In this document: positions 54,387-62,747 of the stretch, piece after piece
Position numbering within the stretch: position 1 is the first letter of the stretch
Layout: each line of letters begins with the position of its first letter
DNA from: Acidimicrobiales bacterium AG-410-I20
GTDB lineage: Bacteria; Actinomycetota; Acidimicrobiia; Acidimicrobiales; MedAcidi-G1
Reading direction: 5' to 3'
Assembly: GCA_003215175.1 (NCBI GenBank)
Contig: QCKS01000001.1
Location: 60,201-124,200, forward strand
Length of the DNA: 64,000 nucleotides
The notes under the pieces: generated by a model
The model's database searches: none
The model's input: only the letters and a program-made list of their open reading frames with translations
What the model was told of the DNA's origin: nothing
Translations under genes and position numbers: made by a program

Positions 54387-54737
54387 GTGAAGGGTCACGA
54401 CTCAATGATTACACCCGAGATAGAAGGTCTTCTCGATCGGGCAGAATCAAAATTTCGTTTAGTAGCACTGAGTTCTAAAAGAGCTCGACAGATCAACGCG
54501 TATTTCAATCAGCTAGGAGAAGGGCTTGGTTCTTCAATCCCACCACAACTTCCTTCAACTGCTCGTAAACCGTTATCCATAGCTTTTGAAGAGATCTCTG
54601 CTGACAAAATTATTCCGGTTGAAGCCACAGAAGAGTCAGAACCAACTGAAGAAGAACTGATGGCCATTCAGGCTATGGAAGAAGCAGAGGTTGAAGACGA
54701 TGTGGAACCCGAAGAAACAAGCGACGAAAGCGCTTGA
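54387..54737 (+). CDS. rpoZ: RNA polymerase omega subunit
   Basis: Small subunit that helps assemble the beta' subunit and takes part in ppGpp effects in some bacteria. The 116 residues contain the family core IEGLLDRAESKFRLVALSSKRARQINAYF, followed by the LPSTARKPLSIAFEEI block, which is shared by actinobacterial omegas, and an acidic C-terminal tail rich in Glu. GTG 54387 has GAGG 7 nt upstream; ATG 54405 is a shorter alternative. coaBC starts 14 nt after the stop. Confidence 0.92.
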   Translation: MKGHDSMITPEIEGLLDRAESKFRLVALSSKRARQINAYFNQLGEGLGSSIPPQLPSTARKPLSIAFEEISADKIIPVEATEESEPTEEELMAIQAMEEAEVEDDVEPEETSDESA

Positions 54738-54739
54738 TT

Positions 54740-54745
54740 TAGAGT
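54740..54745 (+). promoter_or_regulatory. Putative -10 box before coaBC
   Basis: TAGAGT ends 6 nt before ATG 54752, so coaBC-metK may have its own leaderless promoter besides reading through from rpoZ. Confidence 0.35.
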
Positions 54746-54751
54746 GAATTT

Positions 54752-55996
54752 ATGGGCATCTTTGATGGTCGCCGAATTGTTCTAGGAGTAACCGGCGGTA
54801 TCGCTGCGTACAAAGCAGTAGAAGTTTGTAGACGTCTAGTTGACGAAGGGGCCCATGTCTCACCCATTCTTACTAAAGGAGCAGAAAGGTTCATAGGAAA
54901 AGCAACCTTTGATGCACTAGCTTCAGAAAAAGTTCAAACTTCCTTATGGGATGAGGATCATCCAATACCACATACAAATCTTGGCCAAAATGCTGACTTA
55001 ATTCTAGTTTGCCCAGCTACTGCCAGATTGCTTTCTGATTACCGCGTTGGACGCTCAGCAGATTTGCTGACAGCCACTCTTCTGGCTACTCGCGCACCAG
55101 TCATAGTTTGCCCAGCAATGCATACTGAAATGTGGGAACAGCCTGCAGTTCAGGAAAACATCAAGGAGTTGGCTAGTCGTGGAGTTGAGATTGTAGGACC
55201 TGAAAAAGGAAGGCTGGCCGGGGGAGATGATGGAACAGGTCGCCTTTCCGATCCAGTGTCAATTGTTGCCGCAGCAGAAAAAGTATTGAATTCTAGTATT
55301 GGAGCTCTGGCACAAGACTTTTTTGGTTTCCAGGTCTTAGTAACTGCTGGTGGGACTAAGGAACCAATTTGTCCCGTTCGCTACATTGGCAATCGTTCTT
55401 CAGGAAAACAAGGGCATGCAATAGCCTTAGAAGCTGCAGTTAGAGGTGCAGAAGTCACATGTATAACAACTCAACCGGACAACATTTATCATCATCCCCT
55501 AATAAAAGTAGTCGCAGTCGAAACTGCAAATGAAATGGCTGACGCAGTCTTCTCAGAGTCTCCTAAAAGTGACTTTGTGGTAATGGCTGCGGCTGTAGCA
55601 GATTTCACTCCTGCGGAAAAACACAAAGAAAAAATTAAAAAAAGCAAAGAAGGTCTAGAAATACAGTTAGTTCCTACTGTGGACATTCTTGCCTCTTTGG
55701 GCGCTGCTCGTAATGATGAACAAATCTTGGTGGGGTTTGCAGCAGAAACTAATGATCTTGAAAAGAATGCAAGAAACAAACTTGAATCAAAAGGTGTTGA
55801 TTTGATAGTTGCAAATGATGTCTCCGCCACAAATGTAGGTTTTGACTACGATACAAATGCAGCAATTCTGTTTGACTGCATGGGAAAGAAAAAAGAACTG
55901 CCTCTAGCGGATAAACGAGAGATAGCCCAAGCAGTCCTTGATGTCGCACTAAAATTGAAAGTGGATAAGCGTGAAGAGTCTGGGGGCAACCAATGA
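54752..55996 (+). CDS. coaBC: Bifunctional phosphopantothenoylcysteine decarboxylase/phosphopantothenate-cysteine ligase
   Basis: Two steps of coenzyme A synthesis in one protein of 414 residues. CoaC (about 1-180) is a flavoprotein decarboxylase with [17 protein letters not shown], the active-site histidine in [20 protein letters not shown] and the substrate clamp PAMHTEMW. CoaB (about 190-400) has [25 protein letters not shown] and the [10 protein letters not shown] loop for CTP-dependent ligation. The stop overlaps metK in ATGA. Confidence 0.95.
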   Translation: MGIFDGRRIVLGVTGGIAAYKAVEVCRRLVDEGAHVSPILTKGAERFIGKATFDALASEKVQTSLWDEDHPIPHTNLGQNADLILVCPATARLLSDYRVGRSADLLTATLLATRAPVIVCPAMHTEMWEQPAVQENIKELASRGVEIVGPEKGRLAGGDDGTGRLSDPVSIVAAAEKVLNSSIGALAQDFFGFQVLVTAGGTKEPICPVRYIGNRSSGKQGHAIALEAAVRGAEVTCITTQPDNIYHHPLIKVVAVETANEMADAVFSESPKSDFVVMAAAVADFTPAEKHKEKIKKSKEGLEIQLVPTVDILASLGAARNDEQILVGFAAETNDLEKNARNKLESKGVDLIVANDVSATNVGFDYDTNAAILFDCMGKKKELPLADKREIAQAVLDVALKLKVDKREESGGNQ

Positions 55997-57189
55997 GTCG
56001 TAAGTGGACCTTTACTTCAGAATCAGTTACAGAAGGCCATCCTGACAAAATGGCTGATCAAATTTCCGATGCAGTTCTTGATGCGATGCTGGTTGAAGAC
56101 ACGGAGAGCAGAGTTGCTTGTGAAACCCTTGTAACCACTGGCTTGGTCGTTGTTGCAGGAGAAGTTACTTGTAAAGGCTATGTAGATATTCCCGCCATTG
56201 TCCGCAACACAATTAAAGAAATCGGATATGACCGGGAAGATTTCGGCTTTGATGGAGACACATGTGGAGTCATGGTTTCTCTAGACTCTCAGTCCTCTGA
56301 TATCGCTCAAGGCATAGATGACTCCGAAGAGGCTCGCTCCGCTCTTTCAACAGACGAAGAGGATTTGGACCGCCAAGGAGCAGGCGATCAAGGAATGATG
56401 TTTGGTTACGCCTGTGATGAGACAGAAGAACTAATGCCCCTGCCTATCAATCTGGCGCATCAGATGGCAGAACGTCATGCTTCAGTTCGTAAATCCGGTT
56501 CAATCCCTTATTTGAGACCAGACGCTAAAACACAAGTCACTTTTGACTACGAAGATGACCAACCAGTTCGCTTAAAAACAATTTTAGTTTCGACTCAACA
56601 CAACGATGGGATTGATCGTGACTCAATGATTCGCCCAGATCTTATCGATGAGGTAATACGACCAGTTATTCCAGAACAGTTTGCAGATGACGATTATCAG
56701 GTCTATGTAAATCCCACTGGACGGTTTGTCATTGGTGGACCTGTTGGAGATGCTGGTCTTACAGGACGGAAAATAATTGTTGACACCTATGGAGGTATGG
56801 CTCGCCATGGAGGGGGAGCTTTCTCAGGAAAAGATCCAAGTAAAGTGGATCGGTCTGCTGCTTATGCGGCTAGGTGGGTGGCAAAGAATCTTGTAGCAGC
56901 TGGAGCTGCCCGCCGCTGCGAAGTTCAAGTTGCTTACGCAATTGGTATGGCTCGACCAGTTTCTATTTACGTAGAAACTTTCGGTACCGAGACCGTTGAT
57001 CCGCAAAAAATATCAAATTGTGTAAATGAAATATTTGATCTTCGACCCGCTGCCATAATTCGTGACCTTGATCTAAAACGGCCTATTTATAAAGACACAG
57101 CTGCTTATGGGCATTTCGGTCGAGAAAAATTTCCATGGGAACAAACAGGAAGAGTTGAAGAGATTCGTTCTGCTCTTGGCTTAGCTTAG
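55993..57189 (+). CDS. metK: S-adenosylmethionine synthetase
   Basis: Makes S-adenosylmethionine from methionine and ATP. The 398 residues have [42 protein letters not shown], the phosphate-binding [22 protein letters not shown] and AYGHFGR near the end. All motifs are intact and the length is normal. It is coupled to coaBC, and a short AGGC repeat fills the gap to priA. The many methyltransferases in this window depend on its product. Confidence 0.97.
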   Translation: MSRKWTFTSESVTEGHPDKMADQISDAVLDAMLVEDTESRVACETLVTTGLVVVAGEVTCKGYVDIPAIVRNTIKEIGYDREDFGFDGDTCGVMVSLDSQSSDIAQGIDDSEEARSALSTDEEDLDRQGAGDQGMMFGYACDETEELMPLPINLAHQMAERHASVRKSGSIPYLRPDAKTQVTFDYEDDQPVRLKTILVSTQHNDGIDRDSMIRPDLIDEVIRPVIPEQFADDDYQVYVNPTGRFVIGGPVGDAGLTGRKIIVDTYGGMARHGGGAFSGKDPSKVDRSAAYAARWVAKNLVAAGAARRCEVQVAYAIGMARPVSIYVETFGTETVDPQKISNCVNEIFDLRPAAIIRDLDLKRPIYKDTAAYGHFGREKFPWEQTGRVEEIRSALGLA

Positions 57190-57202
57190 GCAGGCAGGCA
57201 GG
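57188..57202 (+). repeat. Short AGGC tandem repeat between metK and priA
   Basis: AGGC is repeated three times plus AGG, starting in the metK stop codon and ending 2 nt before the priA GTG. It fills almost the whole intergenic region and includes the only Shine-Dalgarno-like AGG. Confidence 0.8.
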
Positions 57203-57204
57203 TC

Positions 57205-59022
57205 GTGCCCGGCAACGTGTCGGATCAGAGCCAGTTGCCTTTTGAAGACACTGAGCCTCACCCCGAGTTCAAACCAAGAGAGTCAGGTAGAGTCGTTCGA
57301 GTTTTACCGGACGTGGGAGGCATTGATCGCCCATTTGACTATTTGGTGCCACAGGAATGGGAAAATGATGGTCGCGGTGACGCTCTTGAAGTAGGTAGCA
57401 GAGTACGAATTCCCTTTGGAGCTAGAAGAGTCGCCGGTTGGGTAGTTGAAGACCAGGTGAATCCTCCAGAAGGAGTAAATCTTCGTGAACTAACAAAATT
57501 AAGTGGTAAGGGCCCGAGTCTGGAAATAATAGAAATATCTCGTTGGGCGTCGTATAGATGGTACGGGAGAGTCTCAGCGGTTCTTAAGACTGCCTCGCCA
57601 ACAAGAAATATAAACCGGTTACCGGCAACTCGATCTGGAGTACCAGTAAATGCCGTTCCACCGAGTTGGGCAATAAAGGCCTTAGAGGAACCAAGAAGAG
57701 TTTTAAGAATGCCACCTAGCGAAGATCCTTTACCGCTAATAAAAGCGGCTGTAAAGATGGGGGATACTTTAGTAGTGGTTCCTTCAATTGAGATGTCCAA
57801 GGAACTTTCTCAAAATTTAGACAAACTAGGTATACCCGTAGCACTCTTACCTGATCAGTGGGCAGAAGCAGCAGCCGGAGGGGTAGTGATCGGAACACGA
57901 TCGGCAGCATTTGCTCCAGTTCGGAAGCTGGCAGCGGTGATAGTCCTAGATGAGCACGATGAATCCCTTAAAGAAGAACGTATGCCAACATGGCATGCTC
58001 GAGAAGTAGCCGCAGAACGTGCTGATCGAGCCGGGGTTCCATGTGTTTTAGTGTCACCTACCCCAAGTTTGGAGGCACTGCAATGGGGCGAACTACAAAC
58101 ATTCCCAAAAATTGATGAATATAAGAGTTGGCCAGAAATAAAAGTAATTGATCGCCGTAGTGAAGATCCGATCAGAACAGGGCTTTTAAGTGATGCTTTA
58201 GTCCCATTGATAAGAGAAAATAATACCGAACCCACTATCTGTGTACTTAATCGAAAAGGAAGATCTCGATTGCTTGCATGCACACATTGTGGAGAATTAG
58301 TTAGGTGTGATAGTCACCAAACTCCTTTGATTCAAGACGAAGAAGAAATATTTATATGTCCAATAGATGGAGAAAGAAGGCCTCAGGTTTGTAATTTCTG
58401 TGGGTCCACAAAGTTCAAGAATCTTAGAGCTGGCATTAGTCGAGTGCGTGAAGAAATTGAAGCCCTTGCTCGTCAACCAGTGATAGAGATCACTTCAGAA
58501 ACAGAAGGAGATATTCCAGAATGTAATTTATACGTCGGAACTACAGCAGTTTTAAATCGTTTCCCAAAAGCATCTCAGGTTATATTTCTTGATTTTGATC
58601 AAGAAATCCTTGCACAGAAATTTAGAGCGAATGAGCAGTCGTTGGCTCTACTAGCACACGCCGCTCGATTAGTAGGAAAAAAAGAAAACGGCGGGAAACT
58701 TATTGTCCAAACGCGCCAGCCAGACCATGAGGTATTAAGGGCGGCAATTGAAGGAGATCCTGATCTGCTATCAGGTTCTGAACTCCAGCGAAGGAAACTG
58801 CTAAATCTTCCTCCTTTTACTGCTTTAGCAAAAATTTCAGGTCCTTCTGCGCCGATTTTTATGAAGGCATTAGGAAAGCCCAAAGAAGCAGAAATTATGG
58901 GTCCGAAAAATGGATCTTGGCTTATCAAAACTTCACGCTCAGAAGAGTTGGCCAGAATATTAAGTCAAGTCGAACGCCCAAGCGGAAGACTAAGAATCGA
59001 AGTTGACCCCTACGACGTTTAG
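57205..59022 (+). CDS. priA: Primosome protein PriA, actinobacterial type without Walker A
   Basis: Probable replication-restart protein N'. The 605 residues show the N-terminal 3' DNA-binding domain (RVVRVLPDVGGIDRPFDYLVP) and helicase-like lobes, but the region where active PriA has a GxTGSGKT Walker A loop reads RRVLRMPPSEDPLPLIKA (about 164-181). The DEAH-like box is LDEHDES. The zinc region keeps six cysteines (CTHC, RCDSH, ICPI, CNFC) of the usual eight. This fits the helicase-dead PriA known from actinobacteria, which may only recognise forks and load partners. GTG 57205 follows a tandem repeat. Confidence 0.88.
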   Translation: MPGNVSDQSQLPFEDTEPHPEFKPRESGRVVRVLPDVGGIDRPFDYLVPQEWENDGRGDALEVGSRVRIPFGARRVAGWVVEDQVNPPEGVNLRELTKLSGKGPSLEIIEISRWASYRWYGRVSAVLKTASPTRNINRLPATRSGVPVNAVPPSWAIKALEEPRRVLRMPPSEDPLPLIKAAVKMGDTLVVVPSIEMSKELSQNLDKLGIPVALLPDQWAEAAAGGVVIGTRSAAFAPVRKLAAVIVLDEHDESLKEERMPTWHAREVAAERADRAGVPCVLVSPTPSLEALQWGELQTFPKIDEYKSWPEIKVIDRRSEDPIRTGLLSDALVPLIRENNTEPTICVLNRKGRSRLLACTHCGELVRCDSHQTPLIQDEEEIFICPIDGERRPQVCNFCGSTKFKNLRAGISRVREEIEALARQPVIEITSETEGDIPECNLYVGTTAVLNRFPKASQVIFLDFDQEILAQKFRANEQSLALLAHAARLVGKKENGGKLIVQTRQPDHEVLRAAIEGDPDLLSGSELQRRKLLNLPPFTALAKISGPSAPIFMKALGKPKEAEIMGPKNGSWLIKTSRSEELARILSQVERPSGRLRIEVDPYDV

Positions 59023-59023
59023 A

Positions 59024-59548
59024 TCATGGAATCCACAATCTGCGGTGTGCTTCATATAAAGCGATACCGGCTGCTGTAGCCACATTCAGACTTCCAACTC
59101 GACCAAGTTGGGGGATAAAAGCAACGGATTCACACGATTCAAGAACTGTGGAAGAGAGACCGCGGTCTTCGTGCCCAAAAACCAAACAGGTTTTTTGTGG
59201 AATAGAAATTTCAAACATTGGAGAAGCCCCTTCAGAAAGTTCAATGCCTAGTAAGGAAAAGCCAGACTCATTGATTTCGTTAAGTGCATCTTCGACTTTT
59301 TCACAGAACGACCAAGAGATGTAACGGTCCGTGCCCATAGCAGTACGAGCAACTTTGGCGTGAGAAGGAAGAGGAGTAGCTCCAGAGAGCCAGATATGTG
59401 AAACCCTATATGCGGCTGCAGTGCGAATAATGTTTCCGACATTAAATGGCGTTTGAACACTGTCAAGGAGTATCGCTACATCAGAGTCAGTTTTCCGTCT
59501 CCATTCTCGATGAAGTCTCTTGAGACCAGTGCTATCAAGATTCTTCAT
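59024..59548 (-). CDS. SpoU/TrmH-family RNA 2'-O-methyltransferase
   Basis: SPOUT-fold enzyme that methylates a ribose 2'-OH in tRNA or rRNA. The roughly 174 residues contain motif 1 in SVQTPFNVGNIIRTAAAY, motif 2 LVFGHEDRGLS and motif 3 IPQLGRVGSLNVATAAGIALYEA, the knot residues that hold SAM. It lacks an extra N-terminal substrate domain, so the target (tRNA G18, or an rRNA site) is open. ATG 59548 has AGGAAGG 6 nt upstream on the minus strand. It overlaps the RsmC-like gene, and its stop is 1 nt from the convergent priA stop. Confidence 0.9.
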   Translation of the reverse strand: MKNLDSTGLKRLHREWRRKTDSDVAILLDSVQTPFNVGNIIRTAAAYRVSHIWLSGATPLPSHAKVARTAMGTDRYISWSFCEKVEDALNEINESGFSLLGIELSEGASPMFEISIPQKTCLVFGHEDRGLSSTVLESCESVAFIPQLGRVGSLNVATAAGIALYEAHRRLWIP

Positions 59549-60161
59549 AACCAACCTTCCTAGTTGTGTCTAACAATCGAAACCCTTTTCGGGAAGACCT
59601 GCGAGTTGTTTCCCATCCCTTACTACCTAGCCACTTAGCTAATGAATCCGCCCCTAGGTGTCGTTGTACCACAAAATGTCCAGAACCCCTTGAGGTCAGC
59701 CGACTTAGCCATTCTAAGAGAAGATCGTGAAGAGGTTCTTTCCCGATTCGAATAGGAGGATTGGACCAAATCGCATCAAAGTAGATATCTTCTGGAATTT
59801 CTTTCGGGAGGCATGCAAATACATTTTTTATTCCGTTTTTTTCTGCATTTATTCTGCATAGGTCAATAGCGCGCAAATTCGTGTCTATTGCCCATACTTT
59901 GGCTTCTGGGTTTCTTCTTCCTAAAGCGCATGCAATAGGGCCATATCCGCATCCTAGATCTAAGAGATTTCTCGGCATTTCAGTTGTTTTAAGTTCATCC
60001 ATCAGAAGGTATCGAGTTCCTTTATCAACCTGATTTGCTGAAAAAACTCCACGGTCAGTCATCAAAGTAAGGTGGATATCCGGCAGTAACAACTCAACCT
60101 CTTTCTGACGAGAAGTAGAATTTGGGTTAGATACCCAGTAGTGCTGATCGGAGTCATCCAT
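59535..60161 (-). CDS. RsmC-like class I SAM-dependent methyltransferase
   Basis: A 208-residue methyltransferase of the RsmC/RlmG (MTS) family, which modifies guanine N2 in rRNA. It has DRGVFSANQVDKGTRYLL, which precedes the fold in this family, then the SAM motif NLLDLGCGYGP and the catalytic IWSNPPI (NPP[YFW]-like) motif with I in the last position. The E. coli protein is longer because it has a duplicated N-terminal domain; this is the single-domain actinobacterial form. It overlaps the SpoU gene and diverges from def across 23 nt. Confidence 0.88.
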   Translation of the reverse strand: MDDSDQHYWVSNPNSTSRQKEVELLLPDIHLTLMTDRGVFSANQVDKGTRYLLMDELKTTEMPRNLLDLGCGYGPIACALGRRNPEAKVWAIDTNLRAIDLCRINAEKNGIKNVFACLPKEIPEDIYFDAIWSNPPIRIGKEPLHDLLLEWLSRLTSRGSGHFVVQRHLGADSLAKWLGSKGWETTRRSSRKGFRLLDTTRKVGYEES

Positions 60162-60167
60162 AGCGTG

Positions 60168-60173
60168 ACGATA
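60168..60173 (-). promoter_or_regulatory. Putative -10 box of the RsmC-like gene, overlapping the def -10 box
   Basis: On the minus strand TATCGT ends 6 nt before the ATG at 60161. It shares two base pairs (60172-60173) with the plus-strand -10 box of def. Confidence 0.45.
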
Positions 60174-60177
60174 GTCT
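60172..60177 (+). promoter_or_regulatory. Putative -10 box of a leaderless def promoter
   Basis: TAGTCT ends exactly 7 nt before ATG 60185, and no Shine-Dalgarno is present. It overlaps the divergent -10 box of the RsmC-like gene. Confidence 0.5.
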
Positions 60178-60184
60178 TAATCTT

Positions 60185-60718
60185 ATGAGTTCATACGAAA
60201 TTAGAACAGTTGGTGATCCAGTGTTACGAACAGTAACAGCTGAAGTCACTGATATAGATGCGTCGTTGGTGAAGGTGACTAAAAACATGTTCACTTCAAT
60301 GTACGACGCCGCGGGCATAGGTCTTGCCGCTCCACAAGTAGGAATTCAGAAAAGATTCTTCGTTTATGACCATGGTGAAAATTCAGGAGTAATTCTGAAT
60401 CCACAAATTGTCGATTCCGATGGTGAGTGGGTATTTGAAGAGGCTTGCCTTTCTATACCTGGTCTTTCTTGGGAAATAATCCGTCCTAAAACAATTCACT
60501 TAGTGGGTATAGATCTTGATGGCAATGAGGTCTCCATAGAAGCAGATGAACTAGAAGCACGTTTATTCCAGCATGAGATTGACCATTTGAATGGTGTTTT
60601 GTTGCTCGACCTTCTTGATGACGACAACAGGCGTCAAGCACTAAAGAAATTAAGGGACCTTGATTTGCGACGTACTTCTAATCCGGGTTCGGATTCCGGA
60701 GAATTGCGGTTGCCTTGA
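60185..60718 (+). CDS. def: Peptide deformylase
   Basis: Removes the formyl group from the initiator methionine. The 177 residues keep the three active-site motifs: GIGLAAPQVG, EEACLSIPG (the metal cysteine; the family usually has EGCLS) and QHEIDHLNGVLL with the HExxH metal site. The C-terminal tail is short and charged. It begins the def-fmt-rsmB unit; fmt starts in a TTGA overlap. Pairing with fmt is functionally logical, because Fmt adds the formyl group that Def removes. Confidence 0.96.
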   Translation: MSSYEIRTVGDPVLRTVTAEVTDIDASLVKVTKNMFTSMYDAAGIGLAAPQVGIQKRFFVYDHGENSGVILNPQIVDSDGEWVFEEACLSIPGLSWEIIRPKTIHLVGIDLDGNEVSIEADELEARLFQHEIDHLNGVLLLDLLDDDNRRQALKKLRDLDLRRTSNPGSDSGELRLP

Positions 60719-61596
60719 TAGCGCCGTTGCCAGATAATCCTAAGAAGTTGGTTTATTTTGGCACGCCAGAGATGGCGGTGCTCCCACTTATTCGCTTAGT
60801 GGAAGCCGGATTTGAAATTTCGATGGTGGTCACGGGCGAGGACAAGCGGCGCAAGCGGAACTCTTCCCTAAGTCATAGCCCAGTCAAGGCAAAAGCTTTA
60901 GAGCTTGGAATACCATTTACGCATGATCTATCTGATCTAGAAAAAATCCAAGCCGATCTTGGAATAGTTGTAGCATTTGGAAAAATTCTTCCTAAAGAAT
61001 GTCTAGAGAAAGTTCCAATGCTGAATTTACACTTCTCGTTACTTCCGCGTTGGCGTGGAGCGGCACCGGTCGAAAGATCAATTTTAGCCGGCGATGCAGT
61101 TACCGGAGTTTGTTTGATGGTAGTAGAAGAAGAGCTTGATACTGGTGGTATCTGTGCAAGCCAAGAAGTAGCCATAGAAGAAAAAACAGGTGAAGAACTT
61201 CGTAAAGAGTTAGTTGAAGTAGGAAGCTCTCTGTTAGTGGAAGCTCTTACGGAAGGGATCAAAACGCCAGAACCTCAGGTCGGAACCCCTACGTATGCTC
61301 ATAAGATCTCACCAGATGATTTACGTCTAGATTGGCAACACCCGGTCAAAGAGAATATGAACAAGATTCGACTTGGAGGCGCTTGGACCTTATTCCGCGG
61401 AACTCGCTTTAAAATTTGGTCCGCTTCAGTTAGTTCACCATTATCAGAACCGACCGGAACGATTATTGGTGATCAAGTGTCTGGGGTGAACGGCTCGCTT
61501 AAGTTAATTGAGGTGCAAGCCGAGAATCGAGGACGCCAGCCTTTTGACTCGTGGCAATCTGGAGCTCGCCTTACCTCTGAAGACCGGTTTATCTGA
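60715..61596 (+). CDS. fmt: Methionyl-tRNA formyltransferase
   Basis: Formylates initiator Met-tRNA using 10-formyl-tetrahydrofolate. The 293 residues show VYFGTPEMAVLPL, the catalytic Asn/His region NLHFSLLPRWRGAAPVERSI, and the catalytic aspartate in EEELDTGG, followed by a C-terminal tRNA-binding barrel (about 200-293). It is slightly short compared with the usual 305-315. TTG 60715 overlaps the def stop. rsmB begins on the last base of its stop codon. Confidence 0.95.
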   Translation: MIAPLPDNPKKLVYFGTPEMAVLPLIRLVEAGFEISMVVTGEDKRRKRNSSLSHSPVKAKALELGIPFTHDLSDLEKIQADLGIVVAFGKILPKECLEKVPMLNLHFSLLPRWRGAAPVERSILAGDAVTGVCLMVVEEELDTGGICASQEVAIEEKTGEELRKELVEVGSSLLVEALTEGIKTPEPQVGTPTYAHKISPDDLRLDWQHPVKENMNKIRLGGAWTLFRGTRFKIWSASVSSPLSEPTGTIIGDQVSGVNGSLKLIEVQAENRGRQPFDSWQSGARLTSEDRFI

Positions 61597-62723
61597 TGGC
61601 AGAAGGGGCCTCGCCTCGCCGTATCGCGGTCAAAGTTCTTGAGCGGATAGAGAATGACGGTGCTTTTGCGAACTTAGTTCTTAATGCCACTTTGGAAAAA
61701 TCTAAATTAGATAGCAGAGATCGTGCGTTTGTCACTGAAATGGTTTATGGGACTACTCGGATGAGACGTGCTTGTGACTACACGCTTGATCGCTTTCTCC
61801 ACGATGAAATAGAACCTCTCGCGAGAATAATTTTGCGACTAGGCGTGTGGCAAATAATCTTTGGTGGTGTTCCAGCTCATGCGGCAGTATCTGCAACTGT
61901 TGAAATAGCCCCACGTCGCTTTCGCGGGTTGTGTAATGCTGTATTAAGACGAATTAGTGAAAATCCACTTACTGATTGGCCATCAGAAGCTATTGAACTC
62001 AGTTATCCGGACTGGCTTATGGTTCAACTTGAATCAGATATAGGGAAACAAAACGCTTTAGAAATGGCAAAAACGATGAACGAACCTGCGCTGGCCGTTA
62101 CTCGTAAAGATGGTTACCATCAAGATCTCTCTTCGCAGATGGTTGCTGAATTGGCAATCAATGGAATGAGAGCAGGAGATTCCATTTTAGATCTGTGTTC
62201 AGCGCCAGGAGGAAAAGCCACGCTTATGGCTTCTGGTGAGGTGTGGACTGTCGCAACAGATATACGAGAGAGTCGAATAGGACTTGTGGCAAACAATGCG
62301 GAACAACTTAATATTGACCTTCCTTTAGTGGTGTCTGATGGCTGCTATCCGCCGTTTAAGCCAAAAGCCTTCAATCGAGTACTAGTAGATGCTCCATGTT
62401 CGGGCTTAGGGGTTTTACGACGTAGGGCCGATGCTCGTTGGCGAATAACTAAAGAGGAAATTGAAAGATTAGTTCTTTTACAAGAGGAACTCCTTCTTGC
62501 TGCTTTGAACCTAGTAGCCCCTGGTGGACAACTGATTTATAGCGTATGTACGGTTACTTCTGCTGAAACAATTGAATTAGATGAACGCTTTAGGAAGAAG
62601 ACAGGAGTTCAATCTTGTGGACCGTTGCCAGACCCATGGAGAGTTCATGGGGAAGGAGGAATGATTCTCCCTCAGGATCTCAATAGTGAAGGAATGGCAA
62701 TTTTCCGTTACCAAGTTGAATGA
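61596..62723 (+). CDS. rsmB: 16S rRNA m5C methyltransferase RsmB (Sun family)
   Basis: Methylates a cytosine at C5 in 16S rRNA (C967 in E. coli). The 375 residues, shorter than the E. coli protein, include an N-terminal NusB-like helical domain (about 1-130) and the NOL1/NOP2/Sun catalytic domain with ILDLCSAPGGKATLMA, LVDAPCSGLGVLRRR (first cysteine) and LIYSVCTVTSAET (catalytic cysteine). It is translationally coupled to fmt by a 1-nt overlap, the canonical def-fmt-rsmB order. Confidence 0.94.
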   Translation: MAEGASPRRIAVKVLERIENDGAFANLVLNATLEKSKLDSRDRAFVTEMVYGTTRMRRACDYTLDRFLHDEIEPLARIILRLGVWQIIFGGVPAHAAVSATVEIAPRRFRGLCNAVLRRISENPLTDWPSEAIELSYPDWLMVQLESDIGKQNALEMAKTMNEPALAVTRKDGYHQDLSSQMVAELAINGMRAGDSILDLCSAPGGKATLMASGEVWTVATDIRESRIGLVANNAEQLNIDLPLVVSDGCYPPFKPKAFNRVLVDAPCSGLGVLRRRADARWRITKEEIERLVLLQEELLLAALNLVAPGGQLIYSVCTVTSAETIELDERFRKKTGVQSCGPLPDPWRVHGEGGMILPQDLNSEGMAIFRYQVE

Positions 62724-62747
62724 ATTTACACAAAATCAAAACCGCGA

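Noticed and set aside
57339..57800. A 153-codon minus-strand frame inside priA, and similar long antisense frames in hisS (29309-29758) and pyrB (45077-45415)
   Set aside because: They mirror well-conserved plus-strand genes, have low-complexity Ser/Pro-rich translations and no promoter or ribosome site.
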